Shown here one piece after another: positions 61,827 to 64,000 of a stretch of DNA of 64,000 nt (within the stretch, counting starts at the first letter, position 1; every line of letters begins with the position of its first letter). The notes under the pieces are model-generated. The model was not told the origin of the DNA and did no database searches. It saw only the letters and a list, made by a program, of their open reading frames with translations. Source of the DNA: G041228335 sp964580905 (GTDB lineage: Bacteria > Pseudomonadota > Alphaproteobacteria > Puniceispirillales > UBA1172); the NCBI GenBank assembly GCA_964580905.1, contig CAZOLR010000006.1, forward strand, positions 1 to 64,000. The letters run 5' to 3'. The position numbers and the translations under genes are program-made.

Positions 61827-62474
61827 TCAGGGTTTCCATTTGAGCCAGTTGGTCATGATCCTTTGGCCGGTATTCTGACTTTTTTCAGGATGGAATTGCA
61901 GGCCGATCATATTGTCACGTCCAATTGCGGCAACAACAGGGCCGCCGTAATCGGTTTCGGCCAGAATGACATCGGCACTGCCCTGAAACGCGTAACTGTG
62001 CAGAAAATAAACTGCCATGCCATCATCACATCCGGCAAAGACCGGATGCTCCTGCCGAAAGGTCAGGCTGTTCCACCCCATATGGGGTATCTTGCGCGGC
62101 AACTCTCCATCCGGAGAGGGCGTAAGGGCGCTGACCTCACCACCCATCCATCCTAAACCGGGGGTGTCGCCATCTTCAAGACCGCGGCTAGCCATCAGCT
62201 GCATACCAACACAGATCCCGAGGAACGGGCATCCGTCCTCACGCACCCGGCGCTCAAGGGTCTCCGGCATATCAGGAAGCGACCTCATGCCGGCGGCACA
62301 ATCGGCAAAGGCCCCGACACCGGGCAGAACCACGTAATCCGCCCGGGCAACCTCAGCCGCATTATCTGTCAGTACAGCTTCATGGCTGAGTCCGGCTTCC
62401 CGGACCGCCGCCCGAATAGCCTGCATCACCGACTGCAGATTGCCGGAGCCATAATCCACCACCGCAACACGCAT
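61827..62474 (-). CDS. hisH: Imidazole glycerol phosphate synthase glutaminase HisH
   Basis: Class I glutamine amidotransferase feeding ammonia to HisF. 215 residues from ATG 62474 (MRVAVVDYGSGNLQSV). Catalytic Cys in CPFLGICVGMQLMAS, His and Glu in GLQFHPEKSQNTG. The upstream extension into hisB is not supported. Confidence 0.97.
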   Translation of the reverse strand: MRVAVVDYGSGNLQSVMQAIRAAVREAGLSHEAVLTDNAAEVARADYVVLPGVGAFADCAAGMRSLPDMPETLERRVREDGCPFLGICVGMQLMASRGLEDGDTPGLGWMGGEVSALTPSPDGELPRKIPHMGWNSLTFRQEHPVFAGCDDGMAVYFLHSYAFQGSADVILAETDYGGPVVAAIGRDNMIGLQFHPEKSQNTGQRIMTNWLKWKP

Positions 62475-62478
62475 GGGA

Positions 62479-63093
62479 TCAGAGACTCCCTCCCAGAACA
62501 CCTTTGGTGGAAGGAACACGTCCCTCCTCCCGCGGATCCACCGTTGTTGCATGGCGCAACGCCCTTGCCAGCGCCTTGAAACAGCTCTCGATCATATGGT
62601 GGCTGTTAAAGCCATAGAGTGTTTCCACATGAAGCGTGATCCCAGCCGCCTGGGCAAAGGCCTGAAAAAACTCACGAAAGACTTCCGTGTCCATCGATCC
62701 GAGTTTCGGGGATGTCAGCTCAACTCTCCAGACAAGCCATGGGCGGCCTGAAACATCAACAGCAACCCGGCTTAACGCCTCATCCATGGGCAGATAACAA
62801 TGGCCATAACGCTTGATGCCGCTACGGGCACCGACCGCCTCGGCGAAAGCCGCACCAAGAGCCCAGCCGCAATCTTCTACCGTATGGTGCGTATCTATAT
62901 GCAGATCACCTTCGGCCTTCAGCCTGATATCCATCAGGCTGTGGCGGGCCAGTTGCTCCAGCATATGATCAAAGAACCCGATCCCGGTGCTGATATCAGC
63001 CGTTCCGGTACCGTCGATGGTGATCGCGGCCTCGATCTTCGTTTCCTTGGTGGTGCGGCTTACAGCACCTTGTCGCGTTATATCCTTTGTCAT
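62479..63093 (-). CDS. hisB: Imidazoleglycerol-phosphate dehydratase
   Basis: Sixth histidine step, monofunctional (204 residues, no HisN phosphatase domain). Mn-binding His motifs: GFFDHMLEQLARHS, DTHHTVEDCGWALG, GYxY-like region YGHCYLPMDEALSRVAVD, and FNSHHMIESCFKALARALR. First gene of hisB-hisH-GNAT-hisA-hisF-hisE. A TATATT box lies in the 88-bp gap upstream, but with no clear -35. Confidence 0.97.
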   Translation of the reverse strand: MTKDITRQGAVSRTTKETKIEAAITIDGTGTADISTGIGFFDHMLEQLARHSLMDIRLKAEGDLHIDTHHTVEDCGWALGAAFAEAVGARSGIKRYGHCYLPMDEALSRVAVDVSGRPWLVWRVELTSPKLGSMDTEVFREFFQAFAQAAGITLHVETLYGFNSHHMIESCFKALARALRHATTVDPREEGRVPSTKGVLGGSL

Positions 63094-63181
63094 GATGACT
63101 CCCGTTTGAAGGGGGAATTACGCCCCTACCTAGCAAGATGCGGAATATATTGCCAGTTTTTTTGACCTCACCTGATCGCCA

Positions 63182-63547
63182 TCAGAGTTTTTTCTGTCGG
63201 TCTTCGAGCCATTCGGCCATAAGTCTTGCTTCATCATCATCAATGCGCGGCAGGATTTCCGCCATCAGATTAGCCGCACGTGTGGCTTCCGGACCTGATT
63301 GGGATGTGTCGATCACCACCCGGACCCGGGATTGCCGTGCCATTTCTTTCAGCGCTTCGGCCTCATCCCAGATCAGGCCGAAAACAACACAGATCTGATC
63401 CACGAGCACCGCGGAGGGCTGACCTTTATGACCGTTTTCCAGCTGAGAGATATAGGCCGGCGTGACACCAAGGGTACGTGCAAGCACCGCAAGGGTAAGC
63501 CCTTTTTCGCCCCGAAGTTGCCTGAGCCTGATCCCGAAAGGTGTCAT
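63182..63547 (-). CDS. XRE-family transcriptional regulator
   Basis: 121 residues: a textbook Cro/CI helix-turn-helix at residues ~6-60 (IRLRQLRGEKGLTLAVLART then LGVTPAYISQLENGHKG), followed by a short helical tail ending ARLMAEWLEDRQKKL. Its ATG shares four bases with the smr stop (ATGA), so the two are coupled. Target unknown. Confidence 0.88.
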   Translation of the reverse strand: MTPFGIRLRQLRGEKGLTLAVLARTLGVTPAYISQLENGHKGQPSAVLVDQICVVFGLIWDEAEALKEMARQSRVRVVIDTSQSGPEATRAANLMAEILPRIDDDEARLMAEWLEDRQKKL

Positions 63548-64000
63548 GATCGCCTCAGATTGACATAAAAGGCACCTGAGCCCCCGTCTTTAGGCTGCGC
63601 CTGGCAATAGGCAATAACCAGCATATTGAGAGGAGGAGAGGTGATCCATCCGGGAAATTCCCGCCGGATGACACCGCCTCCTGCCGTGCCTTTTCCCGTA
63701 ATAACCAGCACATGGCGATGCCCGTCACCTGCCGCGTCATTCAGAAACCTTACGAGCCTGAGATGGGCCTGATCCCTGCTCAACCCGTGCAGATCAAGCC
63801 TTGACGTATATCCCGCCTGACCAGATTTGATCGCCCGGGCCGAAGACCGGGAAATACCGCCAAACCCCGCTGTATCGAGATCAGCCGGTCTGATTTCCGG
63901 CGTCACGGCAGGGCGTTGGGTTTTTGTCGGTCCTGCGGTGCTGCCCCGGGCGGGTTTTCTTTTCTTTTTTCCGGGAACTTCCGGCGCAGCCTTGGGCGGT
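63544..64000 (-). CDS. Smr-domain protein (5' end outside window)
   Basis: The frame is open to the window edge, so the start is missing; 151 residues are visible. A Lys/Pro-rich N-terminal part (VPGKKKRKPARG) precedes the Smr domain: RLDLHGLSRDQAHLRLVRFL, HVLVITGKGTAGGGVIRREFP, VIAYCQAQPKDGGSGAFYV. Small MutS-related domains are DNA nicking or RNA-cleaving nucleases; the role of single-domain proteins is open. The GTG at 63906 is inside the frame and not a likely start. Confidence 0.88.
   Translation of the reverse strand, partial: PPKAAPEVPGKKKRKPARGSTAGPTKTQRPAVTPEIRPADLDTAGFGGISRSSARAIKSGQAGYTSRLDLHGLSRDQAHLRLVRFLNDAAGDGHRHVLVITGKGTAGGGVIRREFPGWITSPPLNMLVIAYCQAQPKDGGSGAFYVNLRRS

Noticed and set aside
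1..64000. tRNA/rRNA genes, insertion sequences, integrases, CRISPR arrays, prophage or defence genes
   Set aside because: None seen: no cloverleaf-like segment, no transposase or integrase motifs, no regularly spaced repeats. Every stretch is explained by core genes.

Overview
This window is one contiguous piece of an alphaproteobacterial chromosome, moderately GC-rich and very densely coded. It holds 63 protein genes, no RNA genes, no insertion sequences, no CRISPR and no gene-free stretch above 300 bases. The taxonomic call rests on gene content and order: ubiE-ubiB-coaBC-dut; irr beside fabA-fabB-fabI; the long pnp/rpsO/truB/rbfA/infB/ylxR/nusA/rimP block; the trpS/murJ/glnD block; a GlnD of 900+ residues; Irr; and CTTG-N17-CYTAT type heat-shock promoter signals. 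A marine Rhodospirillales/SAR116-like lineage is a reasonable guess, but it is inference only.

Layout. 1-4973: ubiquinone genes (ubiE, cut by the window edge, and ubiB), coenzyme A synthesis (coaBC with an extra N-terminal helix-turn-helix domain), dUTPase and a MoeB/ThiF adenylyltransferase, all on +. 4981-7168: a 2-hydroxyacid dehydrogenase, an exported SH3 protein and the iron regulator irr. 7311-9899: fabA-fabB-fabI. 9956-27782: a minus-strand run read from tsaB down to pnp. It covers tRNA modification (tsaB, miaB, trmB, truB), ribosome maturation (rimI, ybeY, rimP, rbfA), translation and transcription factors (infB, nusA, ylxR), lnt, corC, phoH, metK, rpsO and pnp. 27857-35901: a polysaccharide deacetylase facing a Bax-like glucosaminidase, then nfu, trpS, murJ and glnD. 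36026-44907: mutS and maeB (divergent), an adenosine-kinase-like gene, a lipoprotein, nth, a DUF2244 membrane protein and dapB. 44996-50074: hrcA-grpE-dnaK-dnaJ on the minus strand. 50144-52693: rph-rdgB-hemW. 52703-57390: an LpoA-like lipoprotein divergent from rsmI-yraN-BON lipoprotein-gshB. 57394-63093: comM, HIT and the histidine genes hisE-F-A-(GNAT)-H-B. 63182-64000: an XRE regulator and smr, cut by the window edge.

No dedicated new defence, mobile or biosynthetic system is visible; this is core genome. The interest is in regulation and genome economy. (i) An HTH-CoaBC fusion lies behind a perfect 21-bp palindrome. (ii) Intrinsic-terminator hairpins lie inside the predicted 5' leaders of both the rimP-nusA-infB operon and pnp. 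(iii) ylxR appears to start at a CTG that overlaps the nusA stop as CTGA. (iv) Three convergent gene pairs in 3 kb have mutually interlocked stop codons. (v) dnaK has an RpoH-type promoter of its own inside the hrcA-grpE-dnaK-dnaJ cluster. (vi) An acetyltransferase gene is embedded in the his operon.

Starts were chosen by ribosome-binding site and family length. Promoters were found by eye and are predictions.
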